DNA from: Saksenaea vasiformis B4078
Taxonomy: Eukaryota > Mucoromycota > Mucoromycetes > Mucorales > Saksenaeaceae
Assembly (NCBI GenBank): GCA_000697055.1
Contig: JNDT01000944.1
Span: 25,376-89,375, forward strand
DNA: 64,000 nt
Direction: 5' to 3'
Under the pieces are notes generated by a model, which saw only the letters and a list, made by a program, of their open reading frames with translations, was not told the origin of the DNA and did not search any database. The first letter of the stretch is position 1. The number at the start of each line of letters is the position of its first letter. The translations under genes and the position numbers were made by a program. Below, one piece after another: positions 12,701 through 26,212 of this stretch.

Positions 12701-14291
12701 TCTAAAAGTGCGAAAAAGTGGCATTGATGTCTTGAGATTGGGTAATCCCGACAAGGTAAGGGGATGTGCTTAGCGTATAAGAGAAAATTAACCTGTGATA
12801 TGTACTAGACCATGCCAGCTCTGAGAGATTGTATGCTAAGCGGTAATCCGACATTAAATTCTGTGGAGGCCATAGAAAACTTTTGTAATTCTAAACAAGT
12901 CGTTGGAACGACGTGTCTTGGTATTGGACAGTAAGTTTCAAGCTACAAGTTATTGCCATAATGAACTTTCTCGACATAGCCATATGTTCCGAAAACGGAG
13001 ATTTGATTATTGTATCATTGACGAAGCATCCCAAATTACCTTACCAGCGTGCATTGGTCCACTACTCTGCGCAGACGTATTTGTGCTCGTAGGCGACCAA
13101 TATCAACTACCACCTATTGTAAGTAATATAAACCTTAAGAACTTGCATTTACGATTAATCCTGTAGATTCGAAATAGTGAGGCTCGCAGTGGCGGCTTGA
13201 TCAAGTCACTGTTCACCATGTTGTCTGAATCACACCCTCAGGCCATGGTTTATCTCGAATACCAGTATCGAATGAATAAGGAAATTATGTCCATCTCCAA
13301 CACGTTGATTTATGATAATAAACTGAAGTGCGGAAACCAAGAAGTTGCATCCCAACGATTGGAACTTCCACGAGCTTCAGAGGGCATGGTAGAACTACAT
13401 GGGCGGTGGCCCAAGGAATCGCAGGTTCATGATAAATGCACAGGATCACCGTGCTGGCTGGAAGACATACTGGATCCAAGGTAAGTTATACGTTTTCTAT
13501 GGTCTGAATTTAAAAAGTGTGCTAGTGTGAAGGTTGTCTTTGTCGACACGGACGCGATGGTAGCACGCGAGGAACGACCGCAAAGCAACCAGATACAAAA
13601 CACAATGGAAGCTACCCTGCTTTTACAGGTAAGTAGTCTTTTCAGTGACAGCACTGAAAAGTTGAAACTATGTTGCTCTGTAGACGGCCGAGGCTCTTTT
13701 TGCATGTGGGATGCAGGAAGAAGATGTAGCTGTTGTATCCGTGTATCGGTCACAACTCAGGTGGATGGCAAGGCAACTAGCTGGAAGACCAGACGTCGAG
13801 ATTGCAACCATTGATAAGTATCAAGGACGTGACAAGGAGTGCGTGTTGATATCCCTCGTGCGGAGCAATACCAAGGGCAATGTAATAATAATAATAGTCT
13901 GTTCTGTTGATCTGTGAGGTCACTAACACAATCTGTTAGACTGGTGACCTACTAAGGGATTGGCGTCGTATTAATGTTGCCTTTACTCGAGCCAAATGCA
14001 AGTTAATTATATTCGGCTCTGCGTCGACACTGCGAAAATCGTCCTTGTTTGCTAGCTTTTTCAAACTGTTCCAGGAAAATGATTGGGTAAGCTTGCTAAA
14101 AGTTTTTATCTTGATGTTTAACGTTGCACTAGATTTACAAACTCCCCAAAGACGCCCATACCCAGCACCACATTGAGCCACGCTCCATTCCCCCCAAATC
14201 GACAGAACACAAGACCTTCACATCCACCCATGCTTTGCTTCGAAAGCGGCCTATCCTTAAGGATGTATACAATCACGCACTATCATCGTAG
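9747..14291 (+). CDS. DNA2: DNA replication nuclease/helicase Dna2
   Basis: Sixteen exons: 9747-9792, 9844-9934, 9984-10431, 10484-10588, 10631-10715, 10766-11452, 11498-11903, 11960-12510, 12562-12755, 12809-12930, 12980-13118, 13167-13480, 13526-13628, 13684-13881, 13940-14086 and 14133-14291. They sum to 1264 aa. The nuclease core has GLKGMIDV and PLELKTGK (~461). Cysteines of the iron-sulfur cluster lie near residue 300 and at [11 protein letters not shown] (~543). The SF1B helicase has Walker [10 protein letters not shown] (~815), IIDEASQ (~925), [25 protein letters not shown] and NVAFTRAK. Dna2 trims long Okazaki flaps and resects DNA ends in the nucleus. The acidic N-terminal repeats [14 protein letters not shown] and [15 protein letters not shown] may be partner-binding motifs. 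An MCB box precedes it. Confidence 0.95.
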
Positions 14292-14354
14292 TTTCTTTGA
14301 TTTTTTTATCATCATTTTGTTTGTTATTTTCTTCGTTGTAGCTATAGTTCTCTC

Positions 14355-15442
14355 TTATTTCTTGCTGTAATCATAAAAGCCTTGACCGCTCTTACGTCCC
14401 AAATGACCCTTGGCAACCAGGTCGTCCAAGATCTTAACTGGCTTGACAAATGCAGGATCAATCTTTCCTTCCTTAGCCCAACCATCGACAATGAATTTCA
14501 TGGTGTCCAGACCGACGAACTACGTTGATAAATATGAGCTATGATGTTTTCTGTACTTTACACGTGTATACATACGTCAGCGAGCTCGATTGGTCCCATG
14601 GGCATACCAGCGCCAAGCTTCATGGCTGTGTCAACATCTTGAGGAGTAGCCTCTCCGCGTTCCAGGATTCTCAGAGCCTCAAACATGTAGGGAACCAAGA
14701 GACGGTTGACAATGAAGCTAAAGTGCTCCATGTTAAATCACAAACAGATAATAACATGAAGCCATTTTCTCTCTTCTTACCCAGGTGTGTCCTTGCATGC
14801 CACAGGGGTCTTTCCGGTGGCCTTGGTGAACTCGAAAAGATCGGTGAAAACCTCGTCAGTGACGGCGTTTGTGCGCACGACTTCGACGAGTTTCATAGCA
14901 GGTACTGGGTTGAAGAAGTGGAGACCAGCAAAGCGCTTCTGGCGCTCAGCAGAGGTGGCCTCAGCGATTTCAGTGATAGGCAGACTGGATGTGTTGGAGC
15001 AGAAGATAGTGTGGGCAGGCGCAGCCTTGTCCAGAACGCCAAACAGATCCCTCTTGACTTTGATATTCTCAACAATGGCTTCGATGACCAGGTCTGACGA
15101 GCTGACGGCGTTGGCGGAGTCTGTAGAGACGTTGATGTTAGCGAAGACCTTGTCGGTAAAAGCGCGTTGTTGTGCTTCGTCGTCCGCAAATTTCTTGCGT
15201 GCGACGCGTTTCAAGGAAGCTGCAATGATACCCTGACCCTTGGTCAGTGCAGCATCCGTGGTATCGACCATCGTCACCTTGTAGTTCGCCTGTGCCGCGA
15301 CCTGGGCGATGCCAGAACCCATGAGACCTGCACCAATGATTGTAACGGACTTGATGTCCTTCAGCTGTCTAGCCGAGCTGGAGAAGCTACGGGCAAGAAG
15401 AGAACGAGTGCTGGTGGCAGACAGAATGCGATTGACTGACAT
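14355..15442 (-). CDS. Mitochondrial 3-hydroxyacyl-CoA dehydrogenase
   Basis: Exons on the minus strand: 15442-14781, 14717-14576 and 14519-14355, total 322 aa. The first ~28 residues are rich in Arg and Ser with no acids ([20 protein letters not shown]), a mitochondrial presequence. The Rossmann motif is [17 protein letters not shown], and the family signature [15 protein letters not shown] follows. The C-terminal helical domain contains [14 protein letters not shown] and ends [14 protein letters not shown]. The enzyme oxidises L-3-hydroxyacyl-CoA with NAD in beta-oxidation. Length matches HADH. A 3-hydroxybutyryl-CoA dehydrogenase role is an alternative, since sequence hardly separates the two. 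Confidence 0.92.
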
Positions 15443-15607
15443 GACGAAAGGGCTAGGGAAAGTGAGATAGCAGTTGACAAAGTAGTTTCACTATTTGCTT
15501 TATAACGAATTTGTGTAACAGCACTACTTTGGGAATTCCCATGTCATATTCACATGCTGCCGGAAGGAGTCGTGGGACATCGCTTCTTTTTTTTTAATGT
15601 CGATATT

Positions 15608-17824
15608 TTACATAGGTTTGGTCTTATGTACATGGAAGTTTACAATGGGTGGTCGCATAGTCGTTTGCAATTTGGTGATGATGAAAGGGTATATCGGGTG
15701 CGAAATAAATGTTACAGCACATCGTCTAGCAAAGGGATGAGTTTGACAGACAAAAAAAATTGTGGGTGAGTACGGCAATTACCTTGGTAACCCCGTATCA
15801 TTTCTGCGGAGGGAGGAGGACGGCGCAGGGTTAGGGTCGATTTTGAAGGCAAGTTCGCCTGTCTGCCGGGAATAGAATTTAAGAATGTCAGACGTTGTTC
15901 GTGGTCTACAATGTGTGGGGTAAGTAGAGTCTCTTCCTCTCGCGATGCCTAACCTGTCCGTCGCATTTACAAATTTGTCATCATAAGAGAAGAGAGAAAG
16001 GTCAAGGTAAGGACTTTCTACGGAAGATTGTGGCGCCCGCGGAAGATCGGCAGCCAGTCGTTTAACGGCTTCGGAGACACTAGGAAAGCTGTAAATAACG
16101 CACGCCCCATACTCTTTTTCCCCTTTATTGTACCTGCCGTGTTTCGCACAACTCCATGTAAATAGTTGTTTTTTTAGTATTTTTTTGGCCGTCGCATTGT
16201 TGCTGCACGTCGAACTGTACCACCTGCTTCTGCCCGGCATTGATCCCTGTAACACATCCGCGCATTCTGTAAACATTTTGATCACTTCTTCACTACTGTT
16301 GTCGAATAACTTGTCGATAGTATGTGTCGCTAGGTTGAGAATAATAAAGATTGCGAACTGGTTGCTCATGTCTGAAGGCTGCGTGAGATGCGTTAGTAGG
16401 TGAGAATTGAAAAGAACATGAACTTTTACCTGGTTAATGATTGCAGATTCAGGTACCATTTTTATCAGGATGCTTGATTCGCTGAGCAATTGTATGCGCC
16501 AGAGTTTTAGACTTGCATACACATTGAAGTTTCGATAATAATGCATTAAAGCAACACCTCTAGAACATCGATGGCAATCAGCTGCATTCAGTCTCTTTTC
16601 CAAGATATTAACCCATCATTTTCGGCGATAGCCATCCGGTAAAGTTTCGATAGGACTAGCTGCTGTATAGATCCGTATGCTGATACCTAGCCAGGAGTAT
16701 AGGAGTCAATCATTATCTGTCAGCCCTCTATTTGTATACACACAGAATCCAGTTCATGCTCATCATCAGAGACTTCTGAATGCTCATAATGACCATGTTT
16801 GTCTTTTCGCTGTCTCTTTCTCTCCACCCATTCTCTTTCCGCTTTCTGATGTCTGGCAAGCAATAACTCGTCATCATCATGCAAATGCCAACCGATAGAC
16901 TGCCACAGATGGAACTTTCCGTGGCGCTGTTAAGGGAGGTCAAGCAGGCAACCTGAGAAACGCGGCGACTCTTACATCAATGGATAACAAATGAATTATC
17001 TGATGCCGAATGGACATCACTGCATAAATATTGTCATAAAGACCAACACCGCTGTGCTGAGGAAGGTATACATAGTCATCTTCAAGGGCATACCGATCAG
17101 TAACCTAGGCATCATGTTAACATGGAGATGACTAATCAATCATAAATATTTACGTCGCCCGTCTCGATGGCTACCAGGTAAAATACATAATCGTTTAAAA
17201 TGGAGGGACCGTCCAATGAACATGGATTCTGACGAGTATGAGAAGGATCTGAAAGCGATATCTTAGAGGAAGCAAGTATCATCTTTGAATACGGGTGAGA
17301 TATTATGTTCCTTCTGTTATCAAAGACTCACATAATTCATATCCGTAGTCACAAGGCAGAAGTCTCTGCAAAGAAGATGTCCTTCTAGCAGTTTGATCGT
17401 GCGATCGTATCTCAATTGAAAAAGACGATGGAAAGCATCCGAATCTCCGGATGCCTCAGCAATTCCTGTACTGGCATTTTCTTCTGCATACACACACCCC
17501 ATCAATTGATAAAGCTGGATGCCTTCTTGAGAAGAAGTGAAACAGACGAGGTACTAAAAAAGGGGCCGCAGCGGCCTACTAAGTCTTTTTCTTTGCTTCA
17601 GCCGCATTTACCTTCCCATCGGGTGTGAATCGGTTTATGGTACTGTTAAAAGGAATGTCGACATTGTAGATGGTATGGTTAGGTGTCAGAGATACGTAAA
17701 TACGTCTCGCAGCAGTGAAAGCAGTGCACGCGCTGGAACCACTTTGTCCAAACTGACGTTGCTTTAACTCTTCAAAGATATCTTTTTGCCGTTTCCGTTG
17801 ATGCAGCGGTGGCAATCGGCTCAT
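15608..17824 (-). CDS. DET1: DET1 homologue, CRL4 ubiquitin-ligase adaptor
   Basis: Eleven minus-strand exons: 17824-17612, 17553-17332, 17282-17154, 17104-16976, 16926-16744, 16686-16613, 16559-16430, 16378-16134, 16088-15954, 15905-15783 and 15725-15608. They sum to 566 aa, close to animal DET1 (about 550). Family landmarks in order: TPNHTIYNVDIPFNS with FTPDGKYLVCF, the GVGLYDNIYAVMSIRHQ block, the LKLWRIQLLSESSILIKM block, SSVESPYLDLSLFSYDDKF, FYSRQTGELAFKIDP and the tail PIVNFHVH. DET1 binds DDB1 and an E2-like partner in the nucleus and directs CUL4 ligases. Between residues ~250 and 300 there is a charged insert (EREWVERKRQRKDKHGHYEH). The ATG at 17824 follows directly from good alignment to the family start. 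HADH lies 165 nt downstream on the same strand. Confidence 0.9.
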
Positions 17825-20800
17825 CAAAGACAGAAAACAGGTGTGGTAAGAGAGCAGTAAAAGAAGCAGTCATTGAATGGTTGCCCCTTTTTTTCCTAAT
17901 ACTCAAGCAATGAATAGTTGGCGATTCTAAATGAGCTTATGTTTCTCAGCATCGCTGAACCAGATCTATATGCCTTTTTTATTGGTCTCTGTTGTCATGG
18001 ACAGCAACGCGTTTAGGAACCGGTAACTACGACGACAAGGATAGTAGCGGCAAGCAGGGCATAACCTTGGTGACTGCAGCGGGCAAACTTAAATGGCCGT
18101 GTTTGGGCTGAAACAATATCACAGGTACAACAACATCAATGAAACTTTATACAGAGACAGTCTAACATTCAGTTACAGAAGAGTGATCCAAAAGCCTGGT
18201 AATGTTAATGACATGTCAGATAGCCAGGTGAACACATGATCACAAACCTCAGATATACATAAACCATTTGAAATTCCTTATTAACCGTAAAGTTCTTTCG
18301 CAGTTTATAGTGCAAAATATAGCGCCCGGCACCGTCGTGATTAAGTATCCATTTCGCCATATAGTTGGCAATAATGGCTTTCGAGATCATTCAAGGATGT
18401 CGATCTGTAAAACCCGATGAGCTTCGTGGTCTATTTGTAGATTTGTACCATATCTTATGAAATTCTTGATACTGTACATCATTTCGACATAAGAAAGCCA
18501 AGAAAACTCCCCGTTGATGTTTAAATCTACAACGTTATTCTTTATTCAGCACCGTAACCCACTAAAGAAACGTCGTATCCCCTGTTTCGGTCGAAGCACT
18601 ACTCTGTCAGACCTGATTATCATTACTTCAGAATAAGCTTGTCTTTTTTGACACGAGAATTCGTGCACTGTACCCGTAGAAAAGTGTTACATAAATTTCT
18701 ACGCATATGATGTGCATTGCCAAACTATCACAGGAAATTCTGTACTGTCAATACGTCAAAATCATAGTGCGTGAACGTGATGTTTCCCGTATGGCACTAG
18801 TTCAATAAATTGCGCTTGGTACTTTCACAGAGAGACCATATGAATGATTTTGCCCTGAATACCCTGTGGATTAACCGACACAAAGATATACATTCTGAGA
18901 GGCTTAAAAATTCTGTATTTATCCAGTTTACGGTCCTACCTCGTACTTGTTTCGCAGCACTCAGATTTTTCGTCATCCTTGGTTGGATTTATGGTCTTCT
19001 CAAATGAATACGGTGGTTTATTAGGGTATTAAACAATTTGTTGGCTATTTGTCCCCATAGTATTTGTTTGTACAGTACAAATGCCTCCGTACAACTAGAC
19101 GAAGAACCCCTTTGCCCAATCAGGATGGATGGGGGAAATCCCATCAATGGATCAGGAGACGTCGCACAAGAGCATTTGACATGGCCCTTCTCAATGGATG
19201 GCTGGTTTATATTCTGTATTGATCCCGATTAAATAATAGTATGTTGTTTAGCTACTTAATATATGACAGAAGGCCGAGACACCGTATTTCTTTTTTTTTC
19301 TTTTGAAATCTTCGTCTAAGCCCCACAGTACTTCATTCATGGATTACAGTACTTCACATGTCCGCCATGCAGCTATAGTGAAATGGGGTAAGCACTTATA
19401 TTACAGTTTTATTTGGTCTCGTGTGAAATGAGCAAATAAAGCCGACAGAGCCTGTAATGACTTCGAAAAGTGCATGCCATCGACTAAGATCTGGGCTATA
19501 ATGGTGGTATCTTTCGAAAGTGACACGTGTGCAATCAGTGAATAACTTCGCATTCAGTTTGACATATCTGAGGTAGTAAATAAAGGAGTGTTGTTGGAAG
19601 CAGTCATTAAAATGTCCAGTGAAAAGTATGCCAAGGTAATTCTCGAAAGCTTGTCTATTATACTACAAATCACGCGTAAATCAGCTTATCTTTGGATCGT
19701 TCATGAGATTGTGTTATGCAAAGTTGACCTAGATATTATTATGGCTATGCGGTCGGCTCTTTTCGCACCCATAACAAGAAAAACAAGATCACATTGAGAA
19801 AAATAGAATATTAAGAACAGAGGGCTGACTACGCTTCCTCCTGACGACCACTTACAGACCTGCAGAGAAGCTTGTTGATGCACAAACTACTCGATCCGAG
19901 ATTATTAGAATTATCAAAGTTTAGAAAATCTGTCTCTTTTCACAAGAACTTGAAACTGTGGCGCATCGCACTTGGTTAGCTCGCGACAGAAAGTCATGCT
20001 TAATTGGTGTATAACCTCTTCACGCAGATCTGCCCACGTGGGGGAAAAGCATACTGTAGTACCCAGCATAACGGCACAAGTTCTTAATGTACAGCTATGT
20101 AATTATAGACTAAGAAATATTAAATGAGGTACGCTTTAACCAATTTCAATGTCTTCCTTACATTCGATTTAAGCTGACAAATGCGCCAATAAATAATGTT
20201 AACCGTGTGGTCTTGTGCGGAGACGATCGATTGTACTGAAGTCTGCTGATACTAAAGCGGGAGCGCGATAATTAGATCTTGAATTCAGGAGAATTTGAGG
20301 GCAGCCACATAAGAATGGTTGTAATGAGAAATGCTATGTAGACCAAATTTATGAAGGGGTCCTTCTCCAAGAATAAGCAGAGTCTCACATCAAATCCAAC
20401 CCCTAACATTACGTCGATCTCTGTTAATCCATTAGCCTACTCACAGCGTCGTTGGACCGCCTCTGAAAGGCGGGTCGCTCCCGGCACTATCATCAAGCAA
20501 CCAAATTATAGCAGTAAGGATATGAGTAATGGTTCCCTAAATGGCACTGAGAGAATGGCTAGGCTGACTCGGGAAAGCAACAGTTATGAAGGAAAACAAT
20601 AAGCCCATATTTTAAATATTGAACAATATGTACCAGAGATAAAATTACAGGAAAACTTAGTCAAAACTCTTGTGTCCCCGGCGTTCAGGAACTGGTAGTT
20701 CGTCATCGTACAGAGGAATCACGATAGTCACAGAAAAACTTACCAATTGGGCATATGGAACGTGTAGAATGAACATGTTCCGGAGAGCATATAGTCATCT

Positions 20801-22464
20801 CTGGAATTCCAAAGAGAAAGAATACCTGTGAAGAAATGAATAAGCAAAGACTAGAAGGTTAATAACATGAGGATATCCGCCATTTCCGAATTGGGGCAAC
20901 CATGCCTACGCGGATTGCAGTATACAAACACTACAGGTTTAAAAATCCGTCAACGGGTAAATCGACATACAGTGTTAAGTAAAGGTCTTTGATCCTTTAA
21001 ATTCCTGAGTTAATGGATTCTATCGCATTGTCGTTGGGAAAAAACAAGAAATTGGTTTCTTCCAGCTCTTTTAACTACTTGGCTTGGAAAGTTTACTAAA
21101 TAGAGGCGTTCTCACAATACGTCGAAGCATCATTGCCTTCCAGACAGTGAACGACATTGTCTTATCAATATAAAATTTACTGTATCGGACTTGATCTGGC
21201 CATGTTTGGTGCAGTTAGCGCCGCAAGCGCTGTCTTCTTCTGTAGTAGCAAACTAGTCGAGGTTACCATGATGGTTCTCTTGATGTCTTCATGCTGTGTC
21301 TGACAATGATATTTTTTTTTCAACCATCGCCACCGGATCCATCTATTGCGGTTCCGCCGGATCCTAGCTTGTGTTCGCCCAATGTATAATGGAAACGGCA
21401 GAGCACCAGCTTTCTTTTTTCCATGTCTACTACCATCTTCTCCACGTTAACCGCGTATCATTGGACTGTCTCGTGCATCTACTGGGAAGACCGTACAGTA
21501 TTCCGCAATGAATTACGCTAACGTCTGGATCGCATCAATAAACAAGTAACAAATAAATAAAAAACAAAGGTCTTGTTGACATATCTCCGCAGTCGCGGTG
21601 ATGACAATGCCTGAAATTTTCCATCGTGTCTCCTTGGGTGACGCGAAGAGTTTGGATTGACGTGGATAAAATGGACATCCCAATATCACAAAGAGCTGAT
21701 TTACTGGCATCTCCCACAGGTACCATACATTGGTCAAGGTACGCAGAGTACGTAAACATAATTGGCATGCCCAATCCTACCTTGCCGCTCATCGCTTACA
21801 AGTCGTGTAGTAAATGGATTATATTTACATTCTCTTTTTTTTTTTTTTTCCATCGCTAAATGGGTTACATCTGATTTACAGTCAGCAAAGTACAGGCGGT
21901 GGTTAGTGAAGTATTGATTTGAGTCCTTTTTATATCCATCATAGTTGGCGCAAATTTTATTTCCTATTTGGCAACGGAAAAATATTCCTGAAGCGGCGCG
22001 GATTGGCCTGTGAAGGATCCACCCATGATTTCTTATTTTTCGAATGACCATATTTGGCGCGCCAGCTCCGAACGGACTTTGTGGAGGAGGAGTTGTTATG
22101 GTTATTTGTGCTTGGCGACCTTGACCATGACTTGAGGTAAGGAGAAGAAAAAGGCAATGTGGCTTGGTAATACATTCAATCTGTGATATTCAAGGCACAC
22201 ACACTTAATCTGGCTATAAACGAAAAAACTAGTTGGACAATCATTGATAGGAAAGCAAGGGGTATGATGAGGTGGTGTGAGCAATTTTGAAGCTCCGTTG
22301 TGATTCACACTTGATTTTTTTTTTTCTGTCGTCCTTGCCTTTTCCTTCACCCTTCCTTCTCCCCATCCTGCCCCTTTCTCTTCTTTTTATTCTTCATCAC
22401 AGACAACCGCTCATCTAGATTGCGAAAGCATATAATAATTCCTATTTTCTGATTGCAAGAGACC
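17825..22464. other. Long intergenic stretch, nothing firmly recognised
   Basis: About 4.6 kb without an assignable gene. One plus-strand ORF at 20351-20602 (83 codons, Ser/Thr/Arg-rich) has protein-like composition but no known domain and no clear splice partners. Others near 19588 and 21626 look random. The region is AT-rich and may contain eroded mobile DNA. The last ~150 bp are pyrimidine-rich (22320-22400) and probably belong to the MUB1 promoter. Confidence 0.5.
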
Positions 22465-23986
22465 ATGCGTGAACCTAATTTTAGTTTTCCGGCCCAGCAC
22501 AGAGCCTCCATTATTATATCGTCCAGTATGTATGATCGGCGAGCACTTGATTGTACAGCGACGTTGCCACTTGTTAATTCTCTCACCCACTTGTCGTACA
22601 TGACTACAACATCGGCACGAATGCGGGAGATACTTGCAACAGACGGTGGATTAGAGCGTCTGGTAAGGATCCTGACTACATGCCAACAAACAGATCGTCA
22701 TTCGTTGTGGAAATGGGTATTGGCATTCCAGTGTATTGTTAACATTGGTATACGTGGCACGGAGGCCATCAGGACCCGTGTAGTCGAAGCAGGCGCTGTC
22801 CACGTTGTTCTTGCCATTCTCGAGAATTTTCTAAATGCGCTAGAGCAAAAGAAAGCAGAAAAGGAACAAGAGCGGAGACGCCAGCAGCAGCAACACACAG
22901 ATCAGGCCATAACAGCACTGAATCTTCCGACATTATCGTTGCAACCATCACAGACCCGATCCACTCCTGTTACGCCCTTACGAAGACCGTCAGGTCAGCC
23001 ATCCTTAACTCAGCCTGTGAATAGCGCTGCCCCTTTTACAATACCCAAACGAAACACATTTTTAAAGCGCACTCCAAAAGCCAAACCGAAGTACACGGAA
23101 CCAACGCTTTCTTCTATTCCACTTCTCAATAGCCTCCCCGCGGATTCGATATTACAACGCGAAGAAGATATTTTTCTCTCGTTACAGCTGCTGGCTTATT
23201 TATCGAAATATCCTCACATTCGAAACACATTCTACAGTAACCATCGCCGCAATGTCTTCTCGGTTGTCGAGAAATTTACACATCGGGTTCATCCGGCATC
23301 TGTCATCTACTGGGCTGGTGTTATCATGCGTAATGCTTGCCGAAAGGACGAAACACAAGGTGGAATTCGACAGTGCGCTTACATGCACTGTGGCAAATGG
23401 GAGAGATATCCTCGTGAATTTGCCAAATGTCGTCGATGGTATGTTGTTTGTAAAGGAATAACCAAGCTTGCTCACTTTGGATGATTTATGTAGTCGCAAG
23501 GCAAAATATTGTTCCAAGCTATGTCAATCAAGAGCGTGGACTGAAGGGCACCGATGGTGGTGCGTAGAGCGAACACATTCGTCCCAGTTACCGAATACAA
23601 CAACCACAGCTGCGACCGTTGCCGCATCTGTAGCAACTGCAGAACCACAACCAACAGAACCAGTGATTCCGTTAGACCAGAATGCGACTACAACAACGAG
23701 CGTTTTACCCATCACAATTGATAACCACGAAAGTGAAACGGATACCGGAACTGATGACATACGCCACAGGTCGTCATTGTCTATCGCAGCTCCAAATGAT
23801 GCTCCAAACGATGACCATCACCACAGCATTACAGATCAATCTAGACAAGGTTCCGAAATATTCTATCACAGTCAGCGACGAAATTCCCGTTCGGCACGAA
23901 GTTTGGCCTCCGGATCATCCACTGAAGTAGAGGCAGATGCTGACAATTCTTTTAGCCGATCACAGGATATCATGGATGTAGATTAA
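22465..23986 (+). CDS. MUB1: MYND zinc-finger protein Mub1/SamB
   Basis: Exons 22465-23438 and 23494-23986 give 488 aa. The start MREPNFSFPAQ is typical of the family. Residues 20-130 form armadillo-like helices (ATDGGLERLVRIL, VEAGAVHVVLAILENFL), followed by a KE/Q-rich coiled coil and a disordered Pro/Thr region. The MYND finger spans the intron at about residues 302-350: CAYMHCGKW, then CRRC, KYCSKLCQ and HRWWC. In budding yeast Mub1 joins the Ubr2 E3 and Rad6 to degrade Rpn4. In Aspergillus the homologue samB acts in morphogenesis. The Thr/Ser/Asp-rich C-terminus has no recognisable domain. The ORF opens 12 nt earlier at a non-ATG codon, so ATG 22465 is taken. Confidence 0.9.
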
Positions 23987-25732
23987 CATTAAGGTAAACG
24001 TGTTTTTCATGTTTCAGGTCTGTTCAAACATGAATAGTGTTACCAAAACTTTGCTGTCATTCGACATGACTCATCAAAGAAATCCGCTGAAGCCCCACTT
24101 TTGCTTCGTCCTGTGGTCATTGTATACAATATACCACCTATTTGACACATTTCCATTTATTTCCTCTGCGTATACCGCATTCATTCTCAACAGAGCTTAT
24201 CTTCATATTCATTGTGGGTCATGGGTTCTGTGAAATTGTTTTTGATAAATGGATGATGGATATATAACTTCTCGTTTTTTTTTTGAACAACTGATGCGCT
24301 GTTTTGAAATGGTTCATTTCACTGCCTAGCAACCAAATTCACGCTTTTTGCGCAGGCATCACCGTTCCACACTTATATTTAGTTACTGGCGTCGTCCACT
24401 GATGCAGTTCGTTCGCTAGGCGGCCCAAAGAAGTGTACCTGCGTGGGCGCGGATAATCGTCTACACCCTCTCCATATGAATCGCGCGCTAAAGTACGTGT
24501 CTTCGCTTGCGTTCAAATCACGTTGCCATGACTTCTTGCATTTTCTGTATGTTAAGATCGCATGCGATTCTTCTTGATCTGACGGATCCTGTCCCGTAAT
24601 GTCCCATGCTTGCATTGATGGCATCGCAATCGAAATGGTGCTGAGAAGACAGGACATGGCAGAAAACTCCCCTGGTCCATGTATATATACTCGTCTCTCA
24701 GCTTTTTTCATTCACTGTCTACCAAGGTCTCGGGAAAACGTGGCTCGAATTCTATATGTGTTTCTCTTCAGACACATGGATGGATTTACTCTTAAATTCT
24801 AGGATCAACGGAAGTGTATCGCAATTATTGCAATGCCAAGACCTATGGACCATGTCCAGTAACGAATCCCCTGAAAACCATCTGAAATTCATACAAATCA
24901 CCTATAACGTTTATAATCGGCAATGATGGAAGAGTTAAATGATAGTTTCATTGTATTTTGCGATAACAAAAAATGGATAAAGATGAACTTCAGACACGCT
25001 TTCCAATTCTCTTTCCTTATCATATAAGCTGTTTCATTGTAGCTGTTTAGATATCCATCTGGACTACAGGATCTCATACAGGCTTCAGAAGGTTATGATA
25101 AATCAGCAATTCTTCATGGATTTTGGCTAACATTCCCGAAAAATGACAAAGATGGCATGGGCGTCTAACGTCTTGCAGTTCGCCCACGTATATCACACTA
25201 GCTGACGCAGCGGAGTGCTTTTTAGGAACTGTATGTTATCGGTTACATGGTGGGACCCCGTGCCTTCAGTCTAGGCCTTACCTATTTGTGGTGTGCACCA
25301 TTGTAGTCCCTAGCAACGCATACGGCTGATGGGCAGCTGCATGTTTTCCAATGGAGCTTTCCTTTGGACAGCCAATTAGCGGACATAGCTAAGCTGTAGG
25401 ATGCATCATCGCTTTGTACTCCGAATGAGTTTCCTAGCATACACGCGACGAATTAAATGTATACACCATTTGGTCGATCAGTAATAATGGAATTATTTGG
25501 CAGATACTCTTACCGTATTATGTTACAGCTGTATGGTACCAGTCCCAACAATTTTTTTTAGTGACAACAAAATGATGGAAATCTTTCCTGTCTTCTTTCT
25601 TCTCCCCCAAATGTTTCTCCAGAGGTAAGTGCCATTTTTGTAAGAACCGTACAACTAAAGTATTGTATATCATCCACAGATGCACAAGTATGGCAAAAAG
25701 TGGATGCTTTACTGTTGCCGTGAACATCCGGT
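23987..25732. other. Intergenic, nothing recognised
   Basis: About 1.7 kb after MUB1. A 110-codon minus-strand ORF (24711-24379) has no recognised motif and overlaps an equally open plus-strand frame, so it is not called. No RNA gene was seen. Confidence 0.5.
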
Positions 25733-26155
25733 TTTACAAAGATAAGCATTTATCACATACAGAACCTTCTGATAACATCTTTCATAGTCATATAACACTT
25801 GTGCACAAACAGAGCTATGAAAAGATCATACAAAGGCGAATCAAGACATGCTTTTCACTTCTCTTTTCTTTGCAGCTACATATGTTGCGGGAAAATCAGA
25901 GACAACATTTTCTGATAAGTACTTTTTTATTTATGTTCATACAACAAGCTATTTCAAAGTATTTTTTTAGGTATGGATCCGGACTGCAGGATGGCAATGA
26001 AAGGCTTCAGAAAGCTACACCCAGTTGACAAAATCGTTACTGATTTTGATTGGCTGAAATCAGCTTGGATTCTGAAAAGGTCACACATTGGCTTGTTGCC
26101 TGCCTTCCTGTAGTCCATGTGCGCGAAAGTGCACGTATCGCCGTAGATAATACGG
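25733..26155 (+). repeat. Dispersed repeat A, copy 1
   Basis: About 420 bp related to 34985-35368. Shared words in the same order are AGATAAGCATTT.TCACATAC, ATCAGAGACAAC, ATTTTGATTGGCTGA, and GAAGTGCAC with GTAGATAA about 12 nt later. Copies are strongly diverged. It runs directly into repeat B copy 2 and stands about 400 bp before MSRB. Confidence 0.75.
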
Positions 26156-26212
26156 TTTGATACTTAAGGTAAGCGAATTTCTATATTCTCACTAATTTTC
26201 TAATCATTTTAT

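Noticed and set aside
20351..20602. 83-codon plus-strand ORF with polar, protein-like sequence
   Set aside because: No known domain, no convincing promoter or splice partners, and isolated in a 4.6-kb gene-poor stretch.
24379..24711. 110-codon minus-strand ORF
   Set aside because: No motif, and an open frame also exists on the other strand; length is within chance for this DNA.
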